Shown here: positions 7,580 through 14,489 of the stretch, piece after piece
Numbering within the stretch: the first letter of the stretch is position 1
How the letters are laid out: every line of letters starts with the position of its first letter
Origin: Desulfamplus sp.
GTDB lineage: Bacteria; Desulfobacterota; Desulfobacteria; Desulfobacterales; Desulfobacteraceae
Assembly (NCBI GenBank): GCA_015232935.1
Contig: JADFYT010000020.1
Location: 1-15,332 of the forward strand
Length of the DNA stretch: 15,332 nt
Reading direction: 5' to 3'
The notes under the pieces: generated by a model
Database searches by the model: none
Told to the model about the DNA's origin: nothing
What the model saw: only the letters and a program-made list of their open reading frames with translations
Made by a program: the position numbers and the translations under genes

Positions 7580-7799
7580 TTTCATAGAGGCAAAGGTGTT
7601 AAATGTCCGGCGACCAAGAAGACGACCTGCTGCTGGCAAAGACTCCGGAAATGTTGAAAGACGAAACAACCAGTCAACATACGATCCGGCAACAGGACGA
7701 GTGATGGTTTTGCTTGTACCTGAAGGATACAATATTCCGTCAGATATTAATTCTGATAATTATCGGGTATTTCTCCGGTTTGCATCAAAAAAGAGATAG
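7512..7799 (+). CDS. Hypothetical basic protein, 95 aa
   Basis: I do not recognise this protein. AGGAGA at 7500-7505 lies 6 bases before the ATG at 7512, a good ribosome site that favours this start over an upstream in-frame TTG at 7449. The N-terminal ~30 residues (MEIVIGAVSRVGAPMKKMDA) are mixed. A basic proline-arginine cluster RRPRRRP lies at 33-39, followed by a polar stretch, and a hydrophobic strand-like segment RVMVLLVPEGYNIP at 63-76. The C-terminus is basic (FASKKR). No signal peptide, membrane segment or Cys motif is present. The Arg-rich patch would suit nucleic-acid or acidic-partner contact, but that is a guess. It converges on the malic enzyme gene, with 26 bp between their stop codons. 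Confidence 0.6.
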   Translation: MEIVIGAVSRVGAPMKKMDANDNFIEAKVLNVRRPRRRPAAGKDSGNVERRNNQSTYDPATGRVMVLLVPEGYNIPSDINSDNYRVFLRFASKKR

Positions 7800-7825
7800 C
7801 CCTGTTACACAATTATCATGTCAGC

Positions 7826-9127
7826 TTACTCATCAAGCTCACATTCACACCAGAATTTTTCCATTCTTTTTCTCAATGCCAGAGCATATCCATCCCAATC
7901 CGTAATTGGATTGGCAGCAAGGCCCTCTTCAATGGCAGCCTTTGCCACAGCAACAGACTCCCACTCAATCACCCTTGGATCAAAGGGTTTGGGCACAATA
8001 TAATCCTTACCAAAAGTAAACTCCCTGCCGTCATAGGCATCTCTTACAATTTTGGGAACAGGCTCTTTGGCAAGAGCAGCAAGAGATCTGGCCGCGGCAA
8101 GTTTCATCCCCTCAGAAATTTTCTTTGCACCAACATCAAGAGCTCCTCTGAATATAAACGGAAAACCAAGCACATTATTGATCTGGTTTGGATAGTCAGA
8201 ACGGCCGGTCGCCATGATCACATCATCGCGTGTGGCAATTGCAAGATCGTAAGTGATTTCAGGATCAGGGTTGGCCATTGCGAACACTATCGGATCTTTT
8301 GCCATGGACAGAAGCATTTCGGCAGTTACAACATCTTTTTGGGAGAGCCCTATGAATACGTCAGCATCTTTCATGGCATCTTCAAGGGTTCTTCTGTCAG
8401 TATCCAGGGCAAACAGATCCTTGTATTTGTTCATCCCCTTGGTTCTTCCCTTGTATATCACACCTGCCGAATCACACATGATAAGGTTTTCATACTTTAC
8501 TCCAAGGGAGATAAACAGCTTGGCACAGGAGATACCGGCGGCTCCTGCACCATTGAAAACAACCTTGATCTCGTCAAACTTCTTGCCTGTGATCTCGACT
8601 GCGTTGATAAGACCGGCAGAACTTATGATGGCAGTACCGTGCTGGTCATCATGGAAAACAGGAATATTGCATATGTCAATAAGGGTCTCTTCAATTTCAA
8701 AGCACTCCGGAGCCTTGATATCTTCAAGATTGATCCCGCCAAAGGTTGGCTCCATGGTTTTTACAATATCTATGATCTTTTTGGGATCTTCGGTGTCAAG
8801 CTCAATATCAAATACATCAACATCCGCAAACCGTTTGAACAGAACACCCTTGCCTTCCATTACAGGTTTGCTGGCAAGAGCTCCAAGGTTACCAAGACCA
8901 AGAATGGCTGTTCCATTGGAGACTACAGCAACGAGATTCTGGCGACTTGTGTAGAGCTTGGCTGTTTCAGGATTGGCTGCAATCTCTTTTACAGGCAGGG
9001 CAACACCAGGGGTATATGCCATTGCGAGGTCTTTGGCTGTCTGGCATGGTTTGGTTGGCATCACCTGGATTTTTCCACAGATAGGTGTGCAGTGATAGTT
9101 GAATACATCCTGTTTGAATTGTTCCAT
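7826..9127 (-). CDS. maeB: NAD(P)-dependent malic enzyme, short form
   Basis: Oxidatively decarboxylates malate to pyruvate with NAD(P), linking the C4 acids to pyruvate in the cytosol. The 433-aa protein has the malic domain with YTPGVA at 38-43 (catalytic Tyr38), ASKPVMEGK ending in Lys93, LEDIKAPECF at 134-143 and the metal-binding FHDDQHGTA at 159-166. The C-terminal Rossmann domain carries GAGAAG at 193-198. It ends near residue 433, so it lacks the phosphotransacetylase-like domain of long MaeB proteins; the symbol is used loosely. Cofactor preference cannot be read reliably. The ATG at 9127 has a weak AAGGA about 11 bases upstream. Its leader holds one copy of the palindromic element that also precedes the two signalling genes, and it is probably transcribed on its own. 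Confidence 0.93.
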   Translation of the reverse strand: MEQFKQDVFNYHCTPICGKIQVMPTKPCQTAKDLAMAYTPGVALPVKEIAANPETAKLYTSRQNLVAVVSNGTAILGLGNLGALASKPVMEGKGVLFKRFADVDVFDIELDTEDPKKIIDIVKTMEPTFGGINLEDIKAPECFEIEETLIDICNIPVFHDDQHGTAIISSAGLINAVEITGKKFDEIKVVFNGAGAAGISCAKLFISLGVKYENLIMCDSAGVIYKGRTKGMNKYKDLFALDTDRRTLEDAMKDADVFIGLSQKDVVTAEMLLSMAKDPIVFAMANPDPEITYDLAIATRDDVIMATGRSDYPNQINNVLGFPFIFRGALDVGAKKISEGMKLAAARSLAALAKEPVPKIVRDAYDGREFTFGKDYIVPKPFDPRVIEWESVAVAKAAIEEGLAANPITDWDGYALALRKRMEKFWCECELDE

Positions 9128-9140
9128 TTTAAAATTTGTC

Positions 9141-9228
9141 CTTGATTTTGATTAAAACTTCATGGCCTTTGTGCGGCCACCCCCGAATCATGAAAATAAG
9201 ATTGTATTATCATGGTAAAAATATTACT
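9141..9228 (+). repeat. Dispersed palindromic element, copy A
   Basis: Element of about 85 bp in the leader of the malic enzyme gene. It has three TCATGR cores at 9160-9165, 9188-9193 and 9210-9215 (offsets 28 and 22), a GGCC pair between the first two, and the shared block CCCGAATCATGAAA. It matches the reverse complement of 13093-13175 over most of its length and resembles 14490-14552. Its head (TTCATGGCC) points towards the gene. Confidence 0.8.
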
Positions 9229-9288
9229 ACTCTCTCGCTTTTATACTCTATGTCTGTTTATAAATGATAAGATTGTTTAATTCAATAT

Positions 9289-9792
9289 TTACTCTTGAAA
9301 ATATGATTTTTTTTCAGATAATAAATCTGAATCATTTATAGTTTTTTGAACAAGGTATTTTTTTATAATCAAAATTATAAGGGAATAAAACAGAAGAAGC
9401 ATGCAAAACGTAAGATGCAAAAGATTGAGCATGGAAACAATCAGTGGTGAATATGGTGGTGTACCGGGCAGATTCTTGAATACCAGTAGTGCTCCGGTTA
9501 TAATCAGTCCTGAAATCATAACCGCTTTTGCATACATTTGACTGGTAGGTCTTTTTTCTTTTTTTCTATCTGAAAAATAGTCAACACAGACATAAAAAGC
9601 GAGTCCGATAAGCAGAATCGCAAAAATGTAGTGCATTGAATGGGTGACATAAAATTCAGCGAGCCAGCCCAGTCCCGGAATATCAGCAATGCGATACCGT
9701 TTGAATATCGGCATCTGGGCAAATCCTGTCAGTGTCAGAAACGTCAAGGTTATAATATAAAGAAATTTTGTTATTCTGTCATTTAGTGTCAT
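9289..9792 (-). CDS. Four-helix cytochrome b-like membrane subunit
   Basis: A 167-aa integral membrane protein with four predicted helices at about 8-27, 52-72, 87-106 and 116-145. This is the size and layout of FdnI-like cytochrome b gamma subunits that pass electrons between quinone and a periplasmic iron-sulfur subunit. Candidate haem or quinone ligands are H51 and H54 at the start of helix 2 and H126 in helix 4; the His usual in helix 1 of FdnI is absent, so the haem content is uncertain. The gene begins 20 bp after the stop of the Tat ferredoxin gene, with AAGGCAGGT upstream of its ATG, so the two are surely co-expressed and probably form a complex. The tail after helix 4 is charged and Lys/Ser-rich. 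It could instead be a haem-free quinone-binding anchor. Confidence 0.7.
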   Translation of the reverse strand: MTLNDRITKFLYIITLTFLTLTGFAQMPIFKRYRIADIPGLGWLAEFYVTHSMHYIFAILLIGLAFYVCVDYFSDRKKEKRPTSQMYAKAVMISGLIITGALLVFKNLPGTPPYSPLIVSMLNLLHLTFCMLLLFYSLIILIIKKYLVQKTINDSDLLSEKKSYFQE

Positions 9793-9812
9793 TATTAGTT
9801 ACCTGCCTTGAT

Positions 9813-10778
9813 TTATTTAATCATCCTTTTTTTACTCATGCTGTAAAAACGCACTGCTGCTCCCATCACTCCTGCCACAGGTGCAACAAGCATTGCCATG
9901 GCAAGTTTATCGCCTGTTGCCATGCTGTTTTCAACAGATGCAAGATGAGGTTGCCCCTTGCCCTTTTCTATACTTTCATTGAGTTTATCAAAAGGGACTG
10001 GTGAGACATAAAAGGTATTTGTGCCGCCATTCTCTTTTTCTCCATATATGTATCCATTCATGCTTGCGGCAAGATCATGTGCCTGTTTCAGAATCTCATC
10101 TCTTGGCCCGATTGTCTGCACATTCTCTGGACAAATCTTGATACATGCCGGAATCTCTCCTCTGGCCATCCTGTTATAACATCGATCGCACTTGTACATA
10201 ACACCATTGCCAGCAAATGCAGGCAGAATATCAAGATAAAGACCAACACCTGTCTGACGCTGAGGTATGAGCCATGGGCAAACTGTCTGACATTTAGCTC
10301 CGCCAAGACATATGTCTGAGTCAATCCTTGAAATTCCATTGTCAAGTTGAATCGAAGCTCCCCAGGGGCACAGCTTTACACAGGGAGGGTTCGTGCAGTG
10401 CATACATCGTCTTGGAATGGTCAACTCCTTTTTCTCGCCATTTATATCAACAGTGGCAGACTGAATATAGAGCCAGTTGTATGGTGTGAGTCTCTCTGTT
10501 GCATCTGTTTTGTCGGACCAGTCCTCAACCTTGACACTTTTGGGATACATTTTAGGGAATGGCTTCGCGGGTTTGGGATATTTATCAGCATTTACCTCTT
10601 TGCAGGCATGAACGCACTCTTCACATCCTGTACATCTGCTGATGTCAATCAAGGTGGCAATCGGTTCGCCTGTTTTTATTGCGGCAGCAGCCCGTGCAAC
10701 AGAAGATGTGGAGGCAATTGAACAGGCAGCGATTACGCTCCCTTTAAGAAAAGCTCGTCTTGTTATTTCAGGCCTCAT
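9813..10778 (-). CDS. Tat-exported four-cluster ferredoxin subunit (FdnH-like)
   Basis: Electron-transfer subunit, 321 aa. A twin-arginine signal lies at the N-terminus (TRRAFLKG at 6-13, then an Ala-rich hydrophobic stretch to about 33), so it works outside the cytoplasmic membrane. Cys groups in order: C49, C52, C55, C59; C125, C128, C133, C137; C157, C163, C167; C197, C200, C212, C216. This is the layout of formate dehydrogenase or molybdopterin-oxidoreductase beta subunits. The third group reads CLGGAKC, with Gly at one usual Cys position, so that centre may be [3Fe-4S]. Residues about 291-310 form a hydrophobic helix, probably a C-terminal membrane anchor. AAGGAG lies 14 bases before the ATG, rather far. 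The membrane partner gene follows 20 bp on. No molybdopterin catalytic subunit is in the window, so the physiological donor is unknown. Confidence 0.87.
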   Translation of the reverse strand: MRPEITRRAFLKGSVIAACSIASTSSVARAAAAIKTGEPIATLIDISRCTGCEECVHACKEVNADKYPKPAKPFPKMYPKSVKVEDWSDKTDATERLTPYNWLYIQSATVDINGEKKELTIPRRCMHCTNPPCVKLCPWGASIQLDNGISRIDSDICLGGAKCQTVCPWLIPQRQTGVGLYLDILPAFAGNGVMYKCDRCYNRMARGEIPACIKICPENVQTIGPRDEILKQAHDLAASMNGYIYGEKENGGTNTFYVSPVPFDKLNESIEKGKGQPHLASVENSMATGDKLAMAMLVAPVAGVMGAAVRFYSMSKKRMIK

Positions 10779-10919
10779 TTTATCTTTTTTTACTCCTTTT
10801 TATTGATGTTTGATTCTTACGTTGATAGACTATTACAAGTTTGCCAAGCCGGAAAATTATCATAATACCATAATAGATCAAATCAATGAATATGCTACGG
10901 CCATAGATGGAGAAAAGAG

Positions 10920-11654
10920 ATGCGATTTGCGATATTTTCAGATATCCATTCCAATCTGGAAGCTCTTGAGGCATTTATAGAGCACTCCTTAACAAAAAAA
11001 ATAGATCACTATATGTGTCTTGGGGATATTGTGGGATATGGGGCTAATCCCAACCGGTGTATCAGTATTCTTCAAGCCATGCCAGGTATTCACTTCATTC
11101 TTGGCAACCATGATAATGCAGCTACGGGAGGCGTGCATAACATGGTCAGAGACGCATGTCACGCACTGTCATGGACAAAGTTGAGATTATCGGAAAAAAG
11201 TCGTGTTTTTCTAAAAAACATGAAGGAAAAAATTGAAAAGGGAAATATGTTATTCTGTCATGCAAATCCGTGCGGCATATCGGACTGGTATTATATCTCA
11301 GAGAAATCTTTTATATCCCGCACTTTTTTTCTTACAAAAGCCAAGATTCTCTTTGCCGGACACACCCATACCGCAGCAGTGATTACCCGCAAGAATTTCT
11401 TTTGCGTTTATATAAGAAAACCCGGCGATAAAGCCGTTGTACCGGCGGCAAGTCTGAACCGGCAGATATTCAACTGTGGGAGCATAGGCCAGCCAAGAGA
11501 TGGTGATCCTCGTGCATCATATATAATTTACGATACTGAAGAGGATATTGTTGAATTTCACAGAGTCACCTATGATTATGAAAAGGCTGCAAAAAAAATA
11601 CTGGCTGAAGGGCTGCCAAAGAGGCTTGCAACGCGGCTTGCAGACGGTGTGTGA
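10920..11654 (+). CDS. Metallophosphoesterase (YfcE/calcineurin-like)
   Basis: Dinuclear-metal phosphoesterase of the calcineurin superfamily, 244 aa, cytoplasmic. All metal-site motifs are present: SDIHSN with D8 and H10, GDIVGYG with D36, GNHD with N63 and H64, H114 in LFCHANP, and GHTH at 147-150. The late NCGSIGQPRDGDPRASY motif is typical of small bacterial YfcE- and serine/threonine-phosphatase-like members. Substrates in this group range from phosphodiesters and nucleotides to phosphoproteins and cannot be chosen from sequence. GGAG 7 bases before the ATG supports the start. It is divergent from the ferredoxin gene (141 bp between) and convergent with the receiver-kinase gene, the stop codons touching. 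A kinase next door makes protein phosphatase activity worth considering, but that is inference. Confidence 0.88.
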   Translation: MRFAIFSDIHSNLEALEAFIEHSLTKKIDHYMCLGDIVGYGANPNRCISILQAMPGIHFILGNHDNAATGGVHNMVRDACHALSWTKLRLSEKSRVFLKNMKEKIEKGNMLFCHANPCGISDWYYISEKSFISRTFFLTKAKILFAGHTHTAAVITRKNFFCVYIRKPGDKAVVPAASLNRQIFNCGSIGQPRDGDPRASYIIYDTEEDIVEFHRVTYDYEKAAKKILAEGLPKRLATRLADGV

Positions 11655-13037
11655 TCAGCCTGGTTGAGGAATCTGCATCCCGTTTCCAAAATCCGGAAAT
11701 ACCTTTAAAAGATCATCTCTTAGATCAGAGGCGTTTTTATATCTTTTTTCAAGGTCTTCTTCCAGACATCTCATGATAACCTGTTCAAGTTGAATGGAAA
11801 TGCCTGATTTTATATCTGACGGTGGTACAGCTACCATTCTGGTTTCAATATCCATGGGATAATAACTGTTGTCCTGATAGAATGGAAGGCGGCTTGTGCA
11901 GAAAAGATAAAGAATGATACCCAATGCCCACACATCACTTGCAAGACAGGTTTTTCCTTCCAGTTGTTCCGGTGGCATAAAGTTCAATGTACCTTCAGGT
12001 GACCTGTTGCAATCAACCCATGCAATCTCTTTTGCACTGCCAAAATCAAGCAATTTCAATTTGCCGTCAGATTTTATCATGATATTGTCCGGCTTGATGT
12101 CCCTGTGCATTATTTTATGCTCATGAGAGTAGGCAATAACAGAAAGAAGCTGAAGAAAAAGAGACTCCTTTTGCCTGGAAGATATATTTTCCGATTCAAC
12201 AAGTTCCGACAGGGTACACCCCTGCACATACTCCTGGATCAATATAAATTTTTCATTATCCTTTACCACCTCAATAAGATGGACAATGCCGGGATGATAA
12301 ACCAAACGCTTGAGAACAGCGGCCGCACGAAGACAATTGATATTCAGCAATGATGAATGGGGAATTTTTGCGACAGCTTCTCTATTTCTTCCTATCTCCT
12401 TGACAAGCCAGATAACACCATCTCCTCCGGTTGCGATCTTACGCACAGGTTGCCATTTATTGAAAATTGGTCGCCCTCCCCTTCTTGCGAACTGGGATCT
12501 TGGAGCAAAAAAGCTCAACCCCTCCTGAAGATATCCAATAACCAGATTCCACGCGGCTTTTTTTTCATCAGATTGATTTATCTTTATCCTCTTGTCAATA
12601 TTTTGCTCTTTATCAATATTTTGCTCTTTATCAAGACTTTGCTCTGTCTGCAAAATCGCCTGTCCACATTCAAGCAGGACATAAAAACGCATTGCAAAGC
12701 TCTCTTCATTCAGAGGCATTATAATATAATCATCCGCACCAGCTTTGATGTATCTGTAGATGTTTGATGACCGCTCGGCAGATACCAGTACAAGAATAGG
12801 AACCGGTACCAAAAGCAGCTTTTTAATACGGCGAATCTGTTGAACCTTTTTTATGCGATCCTGATCAGTATTGATAATAACCAGACAGATATCCTTTTCG
12901 TAAAACAGCTCAGGGTAGTTTGCGGGGGTGTTTTTCTTGACAGATTCAGTTTTGATATCAAATGAACGGGTCAGTCGCCTGATGAGTTTTTCTTCTGCTT
13001 CGGTAAGGTCAACCATTAGAAGGGTTTCGTTTTTCAC
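11655..13037 (-). CDS. Degenerate receiver domain fused to Ser/Thr protein kinase
   Basis: A 460-aa cytosolic signalling protein. Residues 1-125 fold like a response-regulator receiver (LLMVDL, CLVIIN, PILVLVSA, IKAGADDYIIMP), but only one acidic residue (D10) remains of the usual pair, Asn56 or a neighbour sits where the phosphoacceptor Asp should be, and Met107 replaces the conserved Lys, so it is probably a pseudo-receiver. Residues 134-155 form a linker with an 18-bp repeat (DKEQNI twice). A Hanks-type kinase follows from about 195: Gly-loop GGDG, Lys224 in AVAKIP, HRDIKPDN at 311-318, DFG at 331-333, a PPE in the APE position and SDVWALG. The αC helix lacks an obvious Glu (RAAAVLKRL). 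The start is GTG with AGGAGG nine bases upstream. It lies 190 bp downstream of the histidine kinase gene on the same strand; a copy of the palindromic element lies in the gap. The target is unknown. Confidence 0.88.
   Translation of the reverse strand: MKNETLLMVDLTEAEEKLIRRLTRSFDIKTESVKKNTPANYPELFYEKDICLVIINTDQDRIKKVQQIRRIKKLLLVPVPILVLVSAERSSNIYRYIKAGADDYIIMPLNEESFAMRFYVLLECGQAILQTEQSLDKEQNIDKEQNIDKRIKINQSDEKKAAWNLVIGYLQEGLSFFAPRSQFARRGGRPIFNKWQPVRKIATGGDGVIWLVKEIGRNREAVAKIPHSSLLNINCLRAAAVLKRLVYHPGIVHLIEVVKDNEKFILIQEYVQGCTLSELVESENISSRQKESLFLQLLSVIAYSHEHKIMHRDIKPDNIMIKSDGKLKLLDFGSAKEIAWVDCNRSPEGTLNFMPPEQLEGKTCLASDVWALGIILYLFCTSRLPFYQDNSYYPMDIETRMVAVPPSDIKSGISIQLEQVIMRCLEEDLEKRYKNASDLRDDLLKVFPDFGNGMQIPQPG
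12595..12648 (-). repeat. 18-bp tandem repeat in the receiver-kinase linker
   Basis: Two identical 18-bp units on the + strand at 12595-12612 and 12613-12630, then a third at 12631-12648 matching at about 14 of 18. Read on the - strand they give DKEQNI repeated, in the linker between the receiver and kinase domains (about residues 134-152). The exact identity of two units suggests recent duplication. Confidence 0.9.
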
Positions 13038-13092
13038 TGCTGTGCTCCTCCTGTCATTCTTTCAAGGTTTAGCTGTCGGGTGAAAAAACTCT

Positions 13093-13175
13093 CTTAATAT
13101 TTACCATGAAAATGCATTCTGACTTTCATGATTCGGGGCGGCCTTGTAATGGCCATGAAGGTTAATGATCTTGAA
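13093..13175 (-). repeat. Dispersed palindromic element, copy B
   Basis: Copy in the 190-bp gap between the histidine kinase and receiver-kinase genes. Read on the - strand it gives TTCATGGCC, GGCCGCCCCGAATCATGAAA, then TTTTCATGGTAAATATT. CATGR cores lie at 13153-13158, 13126-13131 and 13104-13109 (offsets 27 and 22). Relative to its downstream gene it is inverted compared with copy A. Confidence 0.82.
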
Positions 13176-13191
13176 ATCCCGGCATTTCAGG
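13170..13191 (-). terminator. Weak hairpin after the histidine kinase gene
   Basis: TGAAAT (13172-13177) pairs with ATTTCA (13184-13189) across a six-base GC loop, extended by one G-T and one C-G pair. It lies 37 bp past the histidine kinase stop codon on the - strand. No T-run follows, so function as a terminator is doubtful. Confidence 0.25.
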
Positions 13192-13227
13192 CAGGTCAAA
13201 ATCAGATTAAGGTTGCTGCATAATCAG

Positions 13228-14442
13228 TTATATCCCGGGGCAGACAGTTTGAGCAATGCCTCTGTCCTTAATAAACTCGGGTGTTCCTGGAAGTGTTATT
13301 TTAAAGGTTGACCCCTTTCCAGGATGAGAATTGACATAAATACCTCCCCCATGCTCCTTAACTATACCATAGGCAACCGATAGTCCCAATCCGACCCCCT
13401 TTCCTATCTTTTTTGTTGTAAAAAAAGGCTCGAACAATTTTGAAATATTCTCCTGTGGAATGCCGGTTCCGGTATCTGTAAAACGGATGACCACCGTGTC
13501 ACTCTCGTGCTGATATTCAGTAGAGACTGTAAGTACACCTCCTGATGTGGCTGCCATGCTTTCGGCGGCATTGGATATGAAATTCATGAAAACCTGCTTG
13601 AGTTGATCTTCTGAGCCATGACAAGGTGGAAGAGAACTATCTAGTTCCGTTGTTAACTTGACTCCGTTTATTTTCAAAAGATTGGAATTTAGCAAGATGG
13701 TCTGCTCAACAAGAAAGTTCACGTCAATCTCCTTGAACTCAATTTTGGATTGTCTTGCAAAAACAAGCAGGTTGGAGACTATCCTGCTTATGCGGCGGGT
13801 CTCTGTCTCCATGAGATTAAGATATTTTGAAAAAAGCTTCATCTCCTCTTCATTAACCGGCCCCTCTTCAATTATTCGCTTGTTGAGCATTATAAGATTC
13901 AGGATACCCGCCACCGGATTATTAATCTCGTGTACAACAGATGCCGACAGCTTGCCAAGAGATGCCATTTTATCCTGGTGGAGCAGCTTCTCATGTGTTG
14001 CGTTAAGCTGTTTTGTCCTCTCCTCAACCATCTTTTCCAGACGTCTTGTGATCTCCTGTTCATCTCGTTTTCTTTTGGTTATGTCCCTGCTGATCTCAAT
14101 GAATTTAGAGATTTCTCCCTTGTTTTTCCATATAGGAAAAATGGTCAGCTCCGCGTATCTCTCCTTGTTGTCAGGTCCCAGGCGGGTCAGTTCCACCTGG
14201 CAGTGCCGTTTGTTCCGGATGACCTTTTCAAGAGGACATATTTTATCGCAGTTGCTGTTTGTGCGGGTGGACTCCTTGAATACATCATAGCATTTTTTTC
14301 CGATAACCTGTTCGCGGGTATAATTCATACGCCTCAAAAAAACGTCATTAACTTCAATAACCTCTCTGTCAGGGGATATAATCATGATAAAATCCCTGAT
14401 ACCATTTAAAATGGTCTCCATCTCGTTGTCAGGAAGCTTCAT
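13228..14442 (-). CDS. Soluble PAS-domain sensor histidine kinase
   Basis: Two-component sensor kinase, 404 aa from the ATG at 14442, which has AAAGGA 8 bases upstream; a TTG at 14481 would add 13 residues but has no ribosome site. Order: PAS domain at about 5-122 with four Cys (C51, C65, C69, C81, including CDKICPLEK), a coiled coil at 122-158, H-box SASVVHEINNP with H171, N-box FMNFISNAAES with N291, G1 DTGTGIP from D323, F-box FEPFFTTK and G2 GVGLGLSV at 349-356. No signal peptide or membrane helix is present, so it senses a cytoplasmic signal; the PAS Cys cluster suggests redox, metal or a cofactor, but that is inference. No ordinary response regulator adjoins it; the next gene downstream is the pseudo-receiver kinase. 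The kinase core is complete, so activity is expected. Confidence 0.93.
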   Translation of the reverse strand: MKLPDNEMETILNGIRDFIMIISPDREVIEVNDVFLRRMNYTREQVIGKKCYDVFKESTRTNSNCDKICPLEKVIRNKRHCQVELTRLGPDNKERYAELTIFPIWKNKGEISKFIEISRDITKRKRDEQEITRRLEKMVEERTKQLNATHEKLLHQDKMASLGKLSASVVHEINNPVAGILNLIMLNKRIIEEGPVNEEEMKLFSKYLNLMETETRRISRIVSNLLVFARQSKIEFKEIDVNFLVEQTILLNSNLLKINGVKLTTELDSSLPPCHGSEDQLKQVFMNFISNAAESMAATSGGVLTVSTEYQHESDTVVIRFTDTGTGIPQENISKLFEPFFTTKKIGKGVGLGLSVAYGIVKEHGGGIYVNSHPGKGSTFKITLPGTPEFIKDRGIAQTVCPGI

Positions 14443-14489
14443 TGGCGAGATCCTTTTGAATATAGAGTTTGGAAGAATCAAAACAAACT

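Noticed and set aside
8339..9145. 268-aa ORF on + opposite the malic enzyme gene
   Set aside because: It is antisense to a gene with complete malic-enzyme motifs, has no ribosome site and no recognisable pattern. The same applies to 8253-8954.
10841..10868. Possible promoter TTGCCA...TAATAC for the metallophosphoesterase
   Set aside because: The boxes are weak matches at 16-bp spacing in AT-rich DNA, where such pairs are common; not firm enough to list.
12595..12648. Short regular repeats as a CRISPR array
   Set aside because: Units are 18 bp, without spacers, and lie in frame inside a kinase gene.
13128..13223. 31-codon ORF on + running through palindromic copy B (starts MIRGGLVMAMKV)
   Set aside because: A similar start (MIR) is readable from copies A and C in the same element strand, so it is a by-product of the repeat, not a gene.
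13658..14290. 210-aa ORF on + opposite the histidine kinase
   Set aside because: It is a Ser/Arg/Leu-rich shadow of a clear histidine kinase frame.
14443..14481. TTG start at 14481 for the histidine kinase
   Set aside because: No ribosome site precedes it, while ATG at 14442 has AAAGGA at 8 bases and begins just before the PAS domain.
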